Positions 1 to 8,132 of a stretch of DNA of 38,102 bases are shown here, piece after piece. The translations under genes and the position numbers were made by a program. Positions within the stretch are counted from its first letter, which is position 1, and each line of letters opens with the position of its first letter. Origin of the DNA: Nitrospirota bacterium (GTDB lineage: Bacteria; Nitrospirota; Thermodesulfovibrionia; Thermodesulfovibrionales; Magnetobacteriaceae); contig JADFXD010000023.1 in the NCBI GenBank assembly GCA_015233725.1, positions 1 through 38,102 of the forward strand. Reading direction: 5' to 3'. Under the pieces are notes generated by a model. It made no database searches. It saw only the letters and a program-made list of their open reading frames with translations, and was not told the DNA's origin.

Positions 1-911
1 ACACGGTCGTGACCATCGGCTCCAAAGAGGGCCTCAGCCACCTGACACTGGCGTTGATCGAACCAGGCGACGTGGCCCTGACACCCACACCCGCCTACCC
101 AATCCACCCATACAGCGTTATCATTGCCGGTGGACAGGTCAGAAACATCCCAATTGGCGCGGGCATCAATTACTTTGACGAAATGGAAAAGGCCTACAAA
201 AACACATGGCCACGGCCAAAGCTCCTGATTATCAATTTCCCGCACAACCCAACAACAGAGGTCATCGACATCGGCTTTTTTGAAAAGATAGTTGACTTCG
301 CAAAGGAAAACAACCTTATCGTAATCCACGACCTGGCCTACGCAGACCTCGTCTTTGACGACTATAAGGCACCGAGCTTTCTACAGGCAAAGGGCGCCAT
401 AGACGTAGGGGTTGAGTTCTTTTCAATGACCAAGAGCTATTCGATGGCCGGCTGGCGCGTTGGCTTCTGCTGCGGTAACAGAGAGATCGTCGGCGCCCTT
501 ACAAAGCTCAAGAGCTATCTGGACTACGGGATGTTTCAACCCATACAGATAGCCTCTATCGTGGCGCTTCGCGAGAGACAGGACGTCGTAGAACAAATAT
601 GCGGCACCTATGAAAAGAGACGAAACATCCTCATTGACGGCCTAAATAAGGCAGGATGGAATGTCCCATCGCCAAAGGCCACCATGTTTGCCTGGGCTCA
701 GATACCGGAGCAGTTCAGACATCTGAAATCGCTTGAGTTCTGCAAGCTCCTACTCACAGAGGCAAAGGTAGCGGTAGCTCCAGGCATAGGGTTTGGCGAG
801 GGAGGCGACGACTTCGTGCGCTTTGCCCTGGTTGAAAATGAACACAGGATCAAGCAGGCCACAAAGGGGATCAGGAGGTTACTGGCCGGCGACTGTAAGG
901 AGCGGATGTGA
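1..911 (+). CDS. Class I/II PLP-dependent aminotransferase, 5'-truncated by the window edge
   Basis: PLP-dependent aminotransferase of fold type I. The reading frame is open from the first base (first full codon at 3), so the true start lies upstream and the GTG at 9 is only an internal codon. About 300 C-terminal residues remain. Visible motifs are [11 protein letters not shown] near the start, NFPHNPTT, the Asp-containing [11 protein letters not shown], and the PLP lysine in [15 protein letters not shown], which matches the alanine aminotransferase (AlaC/YfdZ) and LL-diaminopimelate aminotransferase groups. The C-terminal Arg that binds the substrate carboxylate is probably in FVRFALVEN. 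The stop overlaps the homoserine dehydrogenase start (GTGA, 908-911), so the two are translationally coupled, as is common for amino-acid genes of the aspartate family. The exact substrate cannot be fixed from the sequence. Confidence 0.9.
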   Translation, partial: TVVTIGSKEGLSHLTLALIEPGDVALTPTPAYPIHPYSVIIAGGQVRNIPIGAGINYFDEMEKAYKNTWPRPKLLIINFPHNPTTEVIDIGFFEKIVDFAKENNLIVIHDLAYADLVFDDYKAPSFLQAKGAIDVGVEFFSMTKSYSMAGWRVGFCCGNREIVGALTKLKSYLDYGMFQPIQIASIVALRERQDVVEQICGTYEKRRNILIDGLNKAGWNVPSPKATMFAWAQIPEQFRHLKSLEFCKLLLTEAKVAVAPGIGFGEGGDDFVRFALVENEHRIKQATKGIRRLLAGDCKERM

Positions 912-2191
912 ATAAAATGACAAACGTTGGCATCATTGGATTTGGCACCGTTGGCAGCGGCACCGCAAGGATCCTTCTGCAACAGAGCGGACTGATAAAG
1001 AAACGCACAGGTATCGAGGTCAGACTAAAAAAAATAGCCGACCTCGATATCACAACAGACAGGGGGGTCAACATCCCCCCCGGGGTCCTGACCACAGATG
1101 CCTACGAAATCATCAATGACCCCGATATCGACGTCGTCGTAGAGCTGGTGGGTGGCTTCAGGCCTGCAAAGACCTTTATCCTCGATGCCATCAAAAAAGG
1201 CAAACACATCGTAACCGCCAACAAGGCCCTGCTCGCTCAGGAGGGACAAGAGATATTTGCAGAGGCACAAAAACACAACAAGACCATAGGGTTTGAGGCA
1301 GCAGTGGCCGGAGGTATCCCTATAATCAAGGTCCTGAGAGAGGGACTCGCCGCCAATAACATTATAGCCATCTACGGGATCATCAACGGGACATCCAACT
1401 ACATCCTGACAAAGATGACCAGCGAAGGTGTTAGCTTTGAAACCGCCCTGACGGAGGCCCAGGCGCTGGGTTATGCCGAGGCCAATCCGGCCTTCGACGT
1501 CGAAGGCATCGACACGGCACATAAGCTGACGCTGCTGTCCAGCCTTGCCTACGGGATCGGTCTGTCCTACGACAAGGTGCACAAGGAAGGCATCACCGCA
1601 ATAACACCTCTTGATATACAGTTTGCAACGGAGCTGGGCTACAAGATCAAGCTCCTGGCAATCACCAAGAGCGTCGATGGCGAAATAGAGCTTAGGGTGC
1701 ACCCAACGATGATACCCGAACACTACCTCCTGTCACGGGTTGACGATGTCCTCAACGCCGTCTACGTCATCGGTGACGCCGTCGGTGAGACCATGTACTA
1801 TGGCCGAGGGGCAGGGGATATGCCCACCGGAAGCGCCGTCGTCAGCGACATCATCGATATAGCTAAGGGATATCACCATACCCTCAGACAAGATAACGAC
1901 ACCCCCTTTAGGATAAAAGACATCAAAGACATATACTCGATGTATTACTTCAGATTTACTGTCCTGGATAAGCCCGGTGTCCTCTCAAAGATATCAGGCG
2001 TGCTTGGCGACCATGACATAAGCATCTCGGCGGTGATCCAGAAGGAGAGAAGGGCAGGGGCGGCCATCCCCCTCGTCGTGTTGACACACAAGGCGCGGGA
2101 AAAGGACGTCCTGGATGCCGTTATGGAGATCGACAGGTTGCCTGTTGTGGCCGATACCACGAAGTTTATAAGGGTGGAGGGCAAGGAATAA
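908..2191 (+). CDS. hom: Homoserine dehydrogenase with C-terminal ACT domain
   Basis: NAD(P)-dependent reduction of aspartate semialdehyde to homoserine, the branch point to threonine and methionine. The 427-residue length is typical of the monofunctional enzyme. The Rossmann motif [13 protein letters not shown] is at residues 8-20, VTANKALLA follows near 100, and the catalytic region contains [14 protein letters not shown] and [17 protein letters not shown]. An ACT domain, likely for feedback by threonine, fills the last ~80 residues ([20 protein letters not shown]). The GTG start at 908 is preceded by AAGGAG at 5-nt spacing and overlaps the aminotransferase stop; an ATG at 917 is the alternative. 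The sulfur-carrier gene follows after 2 nt, so this is one operon. Confidence 0.96.
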   Translation: MNKMTNVGIIGFGTVGSGTARILLQQSGLIKKRTGIEVRLKKIADLDITTDRGVNIPPGVLTTDAYEIINDPDIDVVVELVGGFRPAKTFILDAIKKGKHIVTANKALLAQEGQEIFAEAQKHNKTIGFEAAVAGGIPIIKVLREGLAANNIIAIYGIINGTSNYILTKMTSEGVSFETALTEAQALGYAEANPAFDVEGIDTAHKLTLLSSLAYGIGLSYDKVHKEGITAITPLDIQFATELGYKIKLLAITKSVDGEIELRVHPTMIPEHYLLSRVDDVLNAVYVIGDAVGETMYYGRGAGDMPTGSAVVSDIIDIAKGYHHTLRQDNDTPFRIKDIKDIYSMYYFRFTVLDKPGVLSKISGVLGDHDISISAVIQKERRAGAAIPLVVLTHKAREKDVLDAVMEIDRLPVVADTTKFIRVEGKE

Positions 2192-2193
2192 AC

Positions 2194-2439
2194 ATGGAAG
2201 ACCTGATACCCAATAAGAGAATAGATATAAGGGGGCTGCATTGCCCCTACACCTTTGTTAAGTCCAAGCTGGCCATTGAGGCGATGAACGTTGGTGAGGT
2301 ACTTGAGATAGTCCTTGATTATCCCGAGGCCTCGGTGAGCATCCCCAAATCGATGCAGGACCACGGACATAGGGTGTTGAAGGTTGACAAGGTCAACGAA
2401 AAGGACTGGATACTGTTAATCAGAAAGGAAAGGGAGTAG
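2194..2439 (+). CDS. TusA-family sulfur carrier protein
   Basis: Small (81-residue) sulfurtransferase/sulfur carrier of the TusA (SirA/YeeD) fold. The persulfide-forming cysteine is C17 in RGLHCPYTFVKSK. The family motif is usually CPxP; here it reads CPYT, so the second proline is absent. AAGGAA lies 6 nt before the ATG. The gene sits 2 nt after hom and 11 nt before a MoeB/ThiF-type E1 enzyme. That setting suggests a sulfur relay serving methionine/homocysteine or cofactor synthesis rather than tRNA thiolation; this role is inferred from context. Confidence 0.85.
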   Translation: MEDLIPNKRIDIRGLHCPYTFVKSKLAIEAMNVGEVLEIVLDYPEASVSIPKSMQDHGHRVLKVDKVNEKDWILLIRKERE

Positions 2440-2450
2440 AGCGGGTCATT

Positions 2451-3254
2451 ATGGATTTCACTGAAGATCAGATATTGCGTTATAGCCGACATATAATCCT
2501 GCCAGAGGTTGGCGGCAAGGGACAGGCCAAGATAGCCGCGGCCAAGGTGTTTTTGGTCGGTGCCGGTGGGCTGGGCTCTCCGGTGGGGTATTTCTTAACG
2601 GCAGCGGGTGTGGGCAGGCTTGCCATCATAGATGACGACCACGTCGAGTTGAGCAACCTGCAACGCCAGATCGCCCACAGCACAAAGACCCTGGGTATGC
2701 CAAAGGTTCAGTCTGCCAAGGAGACCTTCAACGCCCTCAACCCCGACGTTGAGGTCATAGCCCTAAAGCAGAGATTGACGCGTGATAACATCCTGGAACT
2801 CATCGAGGATTACGACATTGTCGTTGATGGCAGCGACAACTTTCCAACACGCTACCTCGTAAACGATGCCTGCGTGCTAGCCAGCAAACCACTGGTCAGT
2901 GGCGCAATCCTGAGATTCGAGGGGCAGGTGACAACGATATTGCCACGTCAGGGACACTGCTACAGGTGTCTCTTTGAGGAGATGCCCCCCCCGGGCCTTG
3001 TGCCATCGTGTCAGGAGGCTGGGGTCCTGGGCGTCTTGCCCGGCATCGTTGGAGGCTTGCAGGCAATGGAAGTCCTAAAATGGATACTCGGTAAGGGAGA
3101 ACTCCTAACAGAAACCCTACTGATAATTGACGCCCTCAAGACAACGTTCAGAAAGGTCAAGGTTCCCAAAAACCCACAATGTCCGGTCTGTGGCGAAAAC
3201 CCCACGATCACGGAACTTCTGGACTACAACGCTGTCTACTGTGGCGTGGGGTAG
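2451..3254 (+). CDS. moeB: MoeB/ThiF-family adenylyltransferase (E1-like)
   Basis: ATP-dependent activating enzyme that adenylates the C-terminal Gly-Gly of a ubiquitin-like sulfur carrier (MoaD or ThiS type). The 267-residue length fits MoeB/HesA. The nucleotide-binding loop GAGGLGSP is at residues 37-44, with IIDDDHVELSNLQRQ after it. A structural zinc site is formed by CYRC near 170 and CPVC near 243, and the candidate catalytic cysteine is in PSCQEAGVLGV near 187. The spacing of its weak ribosome-binding site is long. As last gene of the aminotransferase-hom-tusA-like operon it could charge a carrier for homocysteine synthesis as well as molybdopterin; the symbol reflects the family, not proven substrate. 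Confidence 0.88.
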   Translation: MDFTEDQILRYSRHIILPEVGGKGQAKIAAAKVFLVGAGGLGSPVGYFLTAAGVGRLAIIDDDHVELSNLQRQIAHSTKTLGMPKVQSAKETFNALNPDVEVIALKQRLTRDNILELIEDYDIVVDGSDNFPTRYLVNDACVLASKPLVSGAILRFEGQVTTILPRQGHCYRCLFEEMPPPGLVPSCQEAGVLGVLPGIVGGLQAMEVLKWILGKGELLTETLLIIDALKTTFRKVKVPKNPQCPVCGENPTITELLDYNAVYCGVG

Positions 3255-3259
3255 AATTA

Positions 3260-3370
3260 ATGGGTCAAGGGCACTGGTGCCCTTGAAGGGGGTTCTAAAG
3301 GGGGCCAGGTGCGACCTGGAGCGGTAAAGAAGCTCCGCCGCCCCTTTCTTTCTTTTCTTTCCCTTCTTTT
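3260..3370 (+). repeat. Dispersed hairpin/terminator repeat, copy R1
   Basis: First copy of the family found throughout this window. Hairpin A is AAGGGCAC-TG-GTGCCCTT (3267-3284). Hairpin B is of the long subtype: CCAGGT-gcg-ACCTGG followed by AGCGGTAAAGAAGCTCCGC and a T/C-rich tract. It lies directly downstream of moeB and points the same way, so it can end that operon. Confidence 0.85.
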
Positions 3371-3402
3371 AGGACTAAACGATAAAGAATAAGGAGTGTT
3401 AT

Positions 3403-4284
3403 ATGAGTAGAATTGGAAGTAAGTTTTTTGTGTTGAGTGTATTGTTGCTTGTGATTGTGTTGAGCGCATTGGAGTCAAGGGCGGACTGCATTAATCCAAA
3501 GAATGAGGAAGAGGTCAAGTCCTGCATAAGTAACGACCTCGTAGAGTCCGACAAGAGGATCAACGAGGTGTACAAGGAGCTGATGAAATCCCTGGATGCC
3601 ACCGCACAAGACAGCCTGCGCAAACAGCAGCGCTCCTGGTTAAAGACCCGTGATGCAGCCTGTAAGCTGGACTCCAAGGAGAGTGACCGGCAGAAGTGGC
3701 TGCAGAAGATCATGACCGACCGCCAAAAGACATTGTGTGTCGTGCGCTTTACAAACAAGCGTGTCAACGAGCTTGAGGCCTACAAGGCGGACGTCAAGTC
3801 AATGCCGTCAGCCTCTGACAGCTACGAAACGACTTCCAACAAGGAGGATTACTACGATATCGTATCAAAGAAGTCTCACAGCAAGGGTAAGTGGTACTTC
3901 GAGGTCAAGTACAATCGCGCCAAGATTAACAAGAAAGAAGGCAATGTCGTGCTAAATATCGAGACAGGCTCACCGGAACTCAACACCGGCTCCACTATCT
4001 ACATCCGCCGCAAGGAGGTATATGATGACTCCTATGTTAATGCTGGCATTGGTGTTGACCTCGATAACGGAAAGGTCTATATCAGAGAAAATGGTAAATG
4101 GCTTGCTACCCCAGGTAGTGCTGAGGGGATAGATATAAAGTTGGGACGAGAGTATGTTGGCAGATTAGAGGCAAGCTCTGCGCTTAACGAGCTGATTGTC
4201 GACAAGGCCATTGTGGTGAACTTCGGTGCCGCTGCATTTGACTATTCGATGCCGGATGGTTACCTCCCGTTTGTGGCAAAATAG
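3403..4284 (+). CDS. Secreted LprI-like (DUF1311) + SPRY-like domain protein
   Basis: A 293-residue exported protein. Residues 1-27 form a signal peptide with cleavage near ESRA-DC. Residues ~28-113 match the pattern of the lysozyme-inhibitor LprI N-terminal domain (DUF1311): spaced cysteines (DCINP, VKSCISND, AACKLD), YKELMKSLD and QQRSWLKTRDAAC. Residues ~125-293 resemble a SPRY domain, with SKGKWYFEVKYN, an alternating-strand GIGVDLDNGKVYIRENGKW and the closing PDGYLPFVAK. AAGGAG lies 6 nt before the ATG. It sits between repeats R1 and R2 and next to a peptidoglycan amidase, which suggests a cell-wall or periplasmic role. The fusion is inferred by eye; the SPRY call is less sure than the LprI call. 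Confidence 0.75.
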   Translation: MSRIGSKFFVLSVLLLVIVLSALESRADCINPKNEEEVKSCISNDLVESDKRINEVYKELMKSLDATAQDSLRKQQRSWLKTRDAACKLDSKESDRQKWLQKIMTDRQKTLCVVRFTNKRVNELEAYKADVKSMPSASDSYETTSNKEDYYDIVSKKSHSKGKWYFEVKYNRAKINKKEGNVVLNIETGSPELNTGSTIYIRRKEVYDDSYVNAGIGVDLDNGKVYIRENGKWLATPGSAEGIDIKLGREYVGRLEASSALNELIVDKAIVVNFGAAAFDYSMPDGYLPFVAK

Positions 4285-4288
4285 CAGT

Positions 4289-4408
4289 AGGATTAAGGAT
4301 TATGGGGTCAAGGGCACTGGTGCCCTTGCAGGGGAGGTCTGAGGAGGGGCCAGGAGCGTCCTGGAGCGGTAAAGAAGCAGCGCCGCCCCCCTTCTCTCCC
4401 TTCTTTTT
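4289..4408 (+). repeat. Dispersed hairpin/terminator repeat, copy R2
   Basis: Begins AGGATTAAGGATT then ATGGGGTC. Hairpin A is GGGCAC-TG-GTGCCC and hairpin B is the long subtype with CCAGGA-gcg-TCCTGG, ending in a C/T tract. Compared with R1 both sides of the CCAGG stem changed together (T-A pair to A-T pair). It is oriented to terminate the LprI-SPRY gene, but its ATG is in frame with the amidase downstream, so it is read as the amidase N-terminus. Confidence 0.85.
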
Positions 4409-5210
4409 GTATATCGGGATAATCGTCTGGCTCTTTGTTATTGTGTTGCCGGCCTTATCGTTTGGCCAGGAAGGCGACAATCAGGCAGGCTGTGATAATG
4501 AGGCCTTTGTTGTGGTCATTGACGTGGGGCACAGCAAGAAATCCCCAGGGGCCACAAGCGCTCGGGGAGAGGGCGAATATTACTTCAACAAGGCCGTGGC
4601 AACGCTCCTGCTTAAGGAGTTACGTAGCGCTGGCCTGACAAAGGCCTTCATAATCGACGCCGACAGCATCTCGTTAAAAGAGCGGGTGCAAGTCGCTAAC
4701 GATAGGAAACCAGACCTATTCATCTCCATTCATCACGACTCCGTGCAACCAAGATATCTATCGAAATGGGAGTATGACGGCAAAGAGCAACACTACAGCG
4801 ATATCTTCAGAGGGTTTTCCATATTTTATTCCGAGCGAAACGCCTCTCCTAAGGAAAGCCTGGCATTTGCGGACATCCTCGGTCAGGCGTTGTTAAACGA
4901 GGGATTGCAACCCACCCTGCATCACGCAGAGCCGATCCCCGGTGAGAATCGTGAGCTTGTTGATCGTAGCAAAGGCATATACAGGTTTGACGACCTGGCC
5001 GTGCTCGCACATACGCAGATGCCCGCTGTCTTACTGGAGTGCGGCGTGATCGTCAACAGGGATGAAGAGCTGTTGTTAAAATCAACATACAGACAGATGA
5101 TAGTCTCAGCCCTGGTCAACGCCATCATCTCGGCAAAAGAAAAAAAGGGGTTGGCGCCAGTACTTCCCTGGACCCCCCCTGCAAGGGGGCCAGCCCCCTT
5201 GACCCCATAA
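4302..5210 (+). CDS. N-acetylmuramoyl-L-alanine amidase (Amidase_3), ends built from repeats
   Basis: Zinc amidase cleaving the amide between MurNAc and the stem peptide. The zinc ligands and catalytic Glu of the AmiA/B/C family are visible: VIDVGHSKKSPGA, GEGEYYFNKAVA, LFISIHHDS and LLECGVI. A hydrophobic stretch (IGIIVWLFVIVLPALSFG) just before QEGD is a signal peptide or anchor. The start is uncertain: the frame opens at an ATG inside repeat R2 (giving MGSRALVPLQG and about 35 repeat-derived residues), while a TTG at 4407 would start right at the hydrophobic segment but has no ribosome-binding site. The last ~15 residues (TPPARGPAPLTP) come from the inverted copy R3. The core catalytic domain appears complete. 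Confidence 0.88.
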   Translation: MGSRALVPLQGRSEEGPGASWSGKEAAPPPFSPFFLYIGIIVWLFVIVLPALSFGQEGDNQAGCDNEAFVVVIDVGHSKKSPGATSARGEGEYYFNKAVATLLLKELRSAGLTKAFIIDADSISLKERVQVANDRKPDLFISIHHDSVQPRYLSKWEYDGKEQHYSDIFRGFSIFYSERNASPKESLAFADILGQALLNEGLQPTLHHAEPIPGENRELVDRSKGIYRFDDLAVLAHTQMPAVLLECGVIVNRDEELLLKSTYRQMIVSALVNAIISAKEKKGLAPVLPWTPPARGPAPLTP

Positions 5211-5211
5211 T
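5136..5211 (-). repeat. Dispersed hairpin/terminator repeat, copy R3
   Basis: Inverted copy overlapping the amidase 3' end. On the minus strand hairpin A is GGGGGC-TG-GCCCCC; hairpin B is a diverged GGGG...CCCC stem with an inner CCAG/CTGG pair, followed by a run of T. It points against the amidase, so its terminator would act on transcripts coming from the right. Confidence 0.8.
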
Positions 5212-5270
5212 GGGTTATCTCTATATAATGGGTGGGTGCTATCTCTATGTCAACGCACCAAAATTTCCCA

Positions 5271-5300
5271 TTTACACAAGAAATAATTATATGGTATAAT
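5271..5300 (+). promoter_or_regulatory. Sigma-70-like promoter of the REC-HDOD gene
   Basis: TTTACA at 5271-5276 and a perfect TATAAT at 5295-5300 with an 18-nt spacer. The predicted transcript starts near 5307, giving a ~32-nt leader that contains AAGGAGG (5326-5332). This makes the regulator a separate transcription unit from the amidase. Confidence 0.65.
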
Positions 5301-5338
5301 GGCACTATGTAGGGACTCTCAATTAAAGGAGGCTGGAT

Positions 5339-6568
5339 GTGCTGATTGTCGGAAGTACACATAAAGATGTGATCCAATACATACAAACGAACTATCCAAA
5401 GATAAGTATTGATATAATAGCGGATGGCGTTGATGCGTTGGAGAGGATCAAGAAAAATGATTATGACCTCATAATAAGTGAATGGGACATCCCCGCTATG
5501 AATGGATATGAACTCCTCCTAAACGTCAGAAAGATAAAAAAGACATTGCCCTTTATCATGCTTACGAAGAGAACGGACAAGGATAGCCTGGTTTCCGCCA
5601 TCAAGGCAGGTGTTACTGACTTCTTAGTCAAGCCATTGACTACTCAGATAATAGAAAGCAAGTTAAAACCGTACATCGAAAAGGTTAGATCAAACCAGCC
5701 CACACAGAAGGCAGAGGCAGCAAAGGGCAAGTCAGACATCATGAAGGATATTGACATCCCATCCTGCCCCGATATAATACTAAAGCTGTCCAAGGAGATC
5801 AAGAAACCGACTCCGAATATGACAGAGATTGTAAGACTCATAAAGGATGATGTGGCGTTGTCCGCCACAGTGATCCGATTTGCCAACTCACCGGTGTATG
5901 GAAGCGGTAAGGTGATGACAATAGAGAGGGCGCTTCACGTACTGGGCATGAAGAACTTCTCCGGCATGGTAATAGCATCTGCCTTACACAACGTCATAAA
6001 GAACGTTGGCGTTGTCACCGAGATATTCTGGAAGCACTCACTGGCAACTGCAACGGTGTGTGGATATCTGGCAAGGCAGAAGGCGCCTGAGCTTACGGAC
6101 AGCGCCTATTTCCTGGGTTTGTTTCATGATTGCTCTATCCCGCTTCTCTTAAAGAAGTATAGTGACTATGAACAGTTATTTGATAAGGCATTAAGCAACT
6201 CTACTGGCATAATTGAAGAAGAGGATTCAAGCTACAATACCAATCATGCCACTGTGGGCGGCCTGGTATCCAAGAGCTGGGGGATGGAGGTCTCAATGTC
6301 TGAGACAATCAAGCAGCATCATAGCAACACGCTTTATATCCCAAAGGGTGTGACAGAGGTTAACGAAATCAATTATTTGTGGTCAGTCCTGCACCTGGCA
6401 GAGCATCTATGCAATTATCATGGTGTATCAGGCACGAGCGCGTTACAGCAAGATGAGGACTGGCTTACAACGCATGAGGCCGCCTCCAGTATCCTGATGA
6501 CCAACGTCGATGAGATCAACGAATTTAAGGAAGGCTCCGGCAATCTACTGGATAATATGACATACTAG
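5339..6568 (+). CDS. Response-regulator-like protein: degenerate REC + HDOD domain
   Basis: A 409-residue cytoplasmic regulator. Residues 1-~115 form a receiver fold, and residues ~137-340 an HDOD domain (IPSCPDIILKLSKEI, LIKDDVALSATVIRFANSP, LGLFHDC). HDOD proteins act in signalling linked to chemotaxis, c-di-GMP and stress. The receiver is degenerate: the phosphoacceptor position in LIISEWDIPAMNG is Glu (E48) where Asp is expected, and the N-terminal acidic pair after strand 1 is missing (MLIVGSTHKD). The beta-5 lysine is kept (FLVKPL, K98). The start is GTG at 5339, fixed by AAGGAGG 6 nt upstream; the overlapping ATG at 5337 runs into a stop at once. It has its own promoter and no adjacent kinase. 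Confidence 0.9.
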   Translation: MLIVGSTHKDVIQYIQTNYPKISIDIIADGVDALERIKKNDYDLIISEWDIPAMNGYELLLNVRKIKKTLPFIMLTKRTDKDSLVSAIKAGVTDFLVKPLTTQIIESKLKPYIEKVRSNQPTQKAEAAKGKSDIMKDIDIPSCPDIILKLSKEIKKPTPNMTEIVRLIKDDVALSATVIRFANSPVYGSGKVMTIERALHVLGMKNFSGMVIASALHNVIKNVGVVTEIFWKHSLATATVCGYLARQKAPELTDSAYFLGLFHDCSIPLLLKKYSDYEQLFDKALSNSTGIIEEEDSSYNTNHATVGGLVSKSWGMEVSMSETIKQHHSNTLYIPKGVTEVNEINYLWSVLHLAEHLCNYHGVSGTSALQQDEDWLTTHEAASSILMTNVDEINEFKEGSGNLLDNMTY

Positions 6569-6717
6569 GCTGCTCGTTCCTTACAGTGGCTGGGCAGGTG
6601 CGCTCCATACGGTTGCTCAGGAGATCAGAGCTGTCCATTGCAAGTGGACATTACCTCAATTGACGGCATAAGGTCAAGTCCGCACATAAGGTAGTACGAG
6701 CACGTTTTAAGGTTCAA
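6569..6717. other. Intergenic region with a short hairpin
   Basis: Lies between two converging genes. An inverted repeat TGTCCA-7 nt-TGGACA (6632-6650) could form a hairpin but has no T-run, so I do not call it a terminator with confidence. Nothing else is recognisable. Confidence 0.35.
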
Positions 6718-7269
6718 TCAGTCCTTTTCCAGCAGAGCTGTACGGCTGAACCAGATAAGCGGTTGTGCGACCAAGCGCAGGCCGTGCTTCTGTGCAAATT
6801 CCAATTCTTCGGAGAATGTCTTGGCCGTAACATGCAGGCGCGGTTCCGCCAGCAGCATGCAGCCGCCTTTTTTCAGGATAGCGCTCGTTTCGGCAAAAAA
6901 GCGCCCTATGTCGGCCATCTCGTGTGTCACAGCGAAAGAGAGGACGAAGTCGACTTGTCCTTCAAGGTCATCAACGCCCAGAGAATCTTCTTTCACCAGA
7001 CGCGTTTTGATTTGAGATATCACGTTCGCTTTAGTTGCGCGCCGCTCAAGATTGCGCAGCATTTGTGGCTGTATGTCCGAGACGTAAACGTGTCCTTTCG
7101 ACCCGACCAGTCGCGCCAGTTCGAGCGTAAAAAAACCCATGCCTGGACCTGGCTCAAAAACAACGGCTCCGGCTCTGACATAGGGAGCTAAAATTTCCGA
7201 CGGGTTCTGCAAGAACGCTCGCAATGGGTTGATCAGAAAATAACCGATATACCAAGGACAGTGTGGCAT
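6718..7269 (-). CDS. Class I SAM-dependent methyltransferase
   Basis: A 183-residue Rossmann-fold methyltransferase. Motif I is VVFEPGPGMGFFTLELA (residues ~36-52), the acidic residue binding the ribose is in VYVSDIQPQML, and a later strand reads DFVLSFAVTHEM. The length is that of a minimal methyltransferase domain with no added substrate-binding domain, so the substrate cannot be named. The start ATG (7267-7269 on minus) has GGGGGA at ~9 nt. It is monocistronic, convergent with the REC-HDOD gene. Confidence 0.85.
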   Translation of the reverse strand: MPHCPWYIGYFLINPLRAFLQNPSEILAPYVRAGAVVFEPGPGMGFFTLELARLVGSKGHVYVSDIQPQMLRNLERRATKANVISQIKTRLVKEDSLGVDDLEGQVDFVLSFAVTHEMADIGRFFAETSAILKKGGCMLLAEPRLHVTAKTFSEELEFAQKHGLRLVAQPLIWFSRTALLEKD

Positions 7270-7405
7270 GTTAAGCTTTCCCCCTTAATGCTTTAAGATT
7301 ATATTTCACTAATGATTCTTTATGATACCTGTCATTGTAGCACATCTATACCATCATTGTCACAATTTTTTCAAGACCCCTTAAATCCACGTTACCAATT
7401 TTCTC

Positions 7406-7457
7406 ATGTCTTGATGTATTCGGTGTACTTTGCGGCCTTGCCCCTTACGACATCAGC
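7406..7457 (-). pseudogene. Remnant of a mazG-like 3' end (last 17 codons)
   Basis: These 52 bases match 8435-8486, the 3' end of the mazG-like gene, at 49 of 52 positions. Read on the minus strand both give ADVVRGKAAKYTEYIKT, and the three differences are synonymous. The bases 3' of the coding end (7375-7405 versus 8404-8434) are also partly alike. No more of the gene is found beyond 7457. The fragment and the intact gene flank the Fic/antidote module as direct repeats. Confidence 0.75.
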
Positions 7458-7538
7458 AACTTAAGGAGGTAAGGTTCATCCTTTTCCAGCTTCTTATAGC
7501 CACTTATGCTCCCTTGCTTGCCATGTTAGTTAAGTTGT

Positions 7539-8132
7539 TTATAAATCCCTGATATTGACCTCAATACAGGTCAAAAACTTTGAACAATCGCCGTGCTGAA
7601 ACGATGTAATGCTGGCCTGAATCATCTCGTCCCGATTGACGTTTTTCCATTGAACATAATAGCCGTTTGCGTAGGCCAAATGGCTGATAAATTCGCGCTG
7701 TGTGCGTCCGTTGCCTTCGCGGAAGGGATGCAGGGCGTTGATCTCGCCAAGGTAAAAGGCGGCTCGTTTGCAAAAATCAGTCTTCGATAATCCGGCAAGG
7801 TGTTTTTCTTTTGCCAGCTTGTCGAATATCAATTTTGCCGCAGCCTCAATATGGATGTGGTGAGCGAAAAAATTGTCACCCTTGGCAATATTAATATCAC
7901 GGCATTGCCCTGCCCATTCGTACAAATCTTTGAATATATAGCCGTGAATGGCCTTCAAATGTTCGAGGTCAAAATTACCTTTAAGTGGGTTTTGTGAAAG
8001 TTCGTATGATCGCGTGCTGGCAAAACAGGCCTCGGCCTTTTCGAGTTCTGCCTTTGTTGTAATACCAAGGCGATTTTTTAAGACGCCTGTGGTCGCATCG
8101 GTGTAATGGTCAGAGTTTGAGTACTTTGACAT
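7539..8132 (-). CDS. fic: Fic-domain protein (AMPylase-type toxin)
   Basis: Fic enzymes transfer AMP (or another nucleotide part) from ATP to hydroxyl groups of target proteins. The full catalytic motif HPFREGNGRTQR is present with H135 as the general base, so the protein should be active. Other conserved parts are GNFDLEHLKAIHGYIFKDLYEWAGQ and AKGDNFFA. Length 197 residues with the chosen ATG at 8132 (MSKYSNSDHY), typical of class I Fic toxins. Upstream in-frame starts (8168) would lie deep in the antidote gene. The gene overlaps its antidote by 23 nt, the usual layout of a toxin-antitoxin pair. Bacterial targets are often gyrase and topoisomerase IV; the target here is unknown. Confidence 0.93.
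   Translation of the reverse strand: MSKYSNSDHYTDATTGVLKNRLGITTKAELEKAEACFASTRSYELSQNPLKGNFDLEHLKAIHGYIFKDLYEWAGQCRDINIAKGDNFFAHHIHIEAAAKLIFDKLAKEKHLAGLSKTDFCKRAAFYLGEINALHPFREGNGRTQREFISHLAYANGYYVQWKNVNRDEMIQASITSFQHGDCSKFLTCIEVNIRDL

Noticed and set aside
1025-1723. Minus-strand open frame inside hom
   Set aside because: It is antisense to the conserved homoserine dehydrogenase and shows no domain pattern of its own.
6632-6650. Terminator between the convergent REC-HDOD and methyltransferase genes
   Set aside because: The stem is only six pairs and no T-run follows on either strand.
6763-7191. Plus-strand open frame opposite the methyltransferase
   Set aside because: The minus-strand frame has the SAM-binding motif and a good ribosome-binding site; the plus frame has neither.
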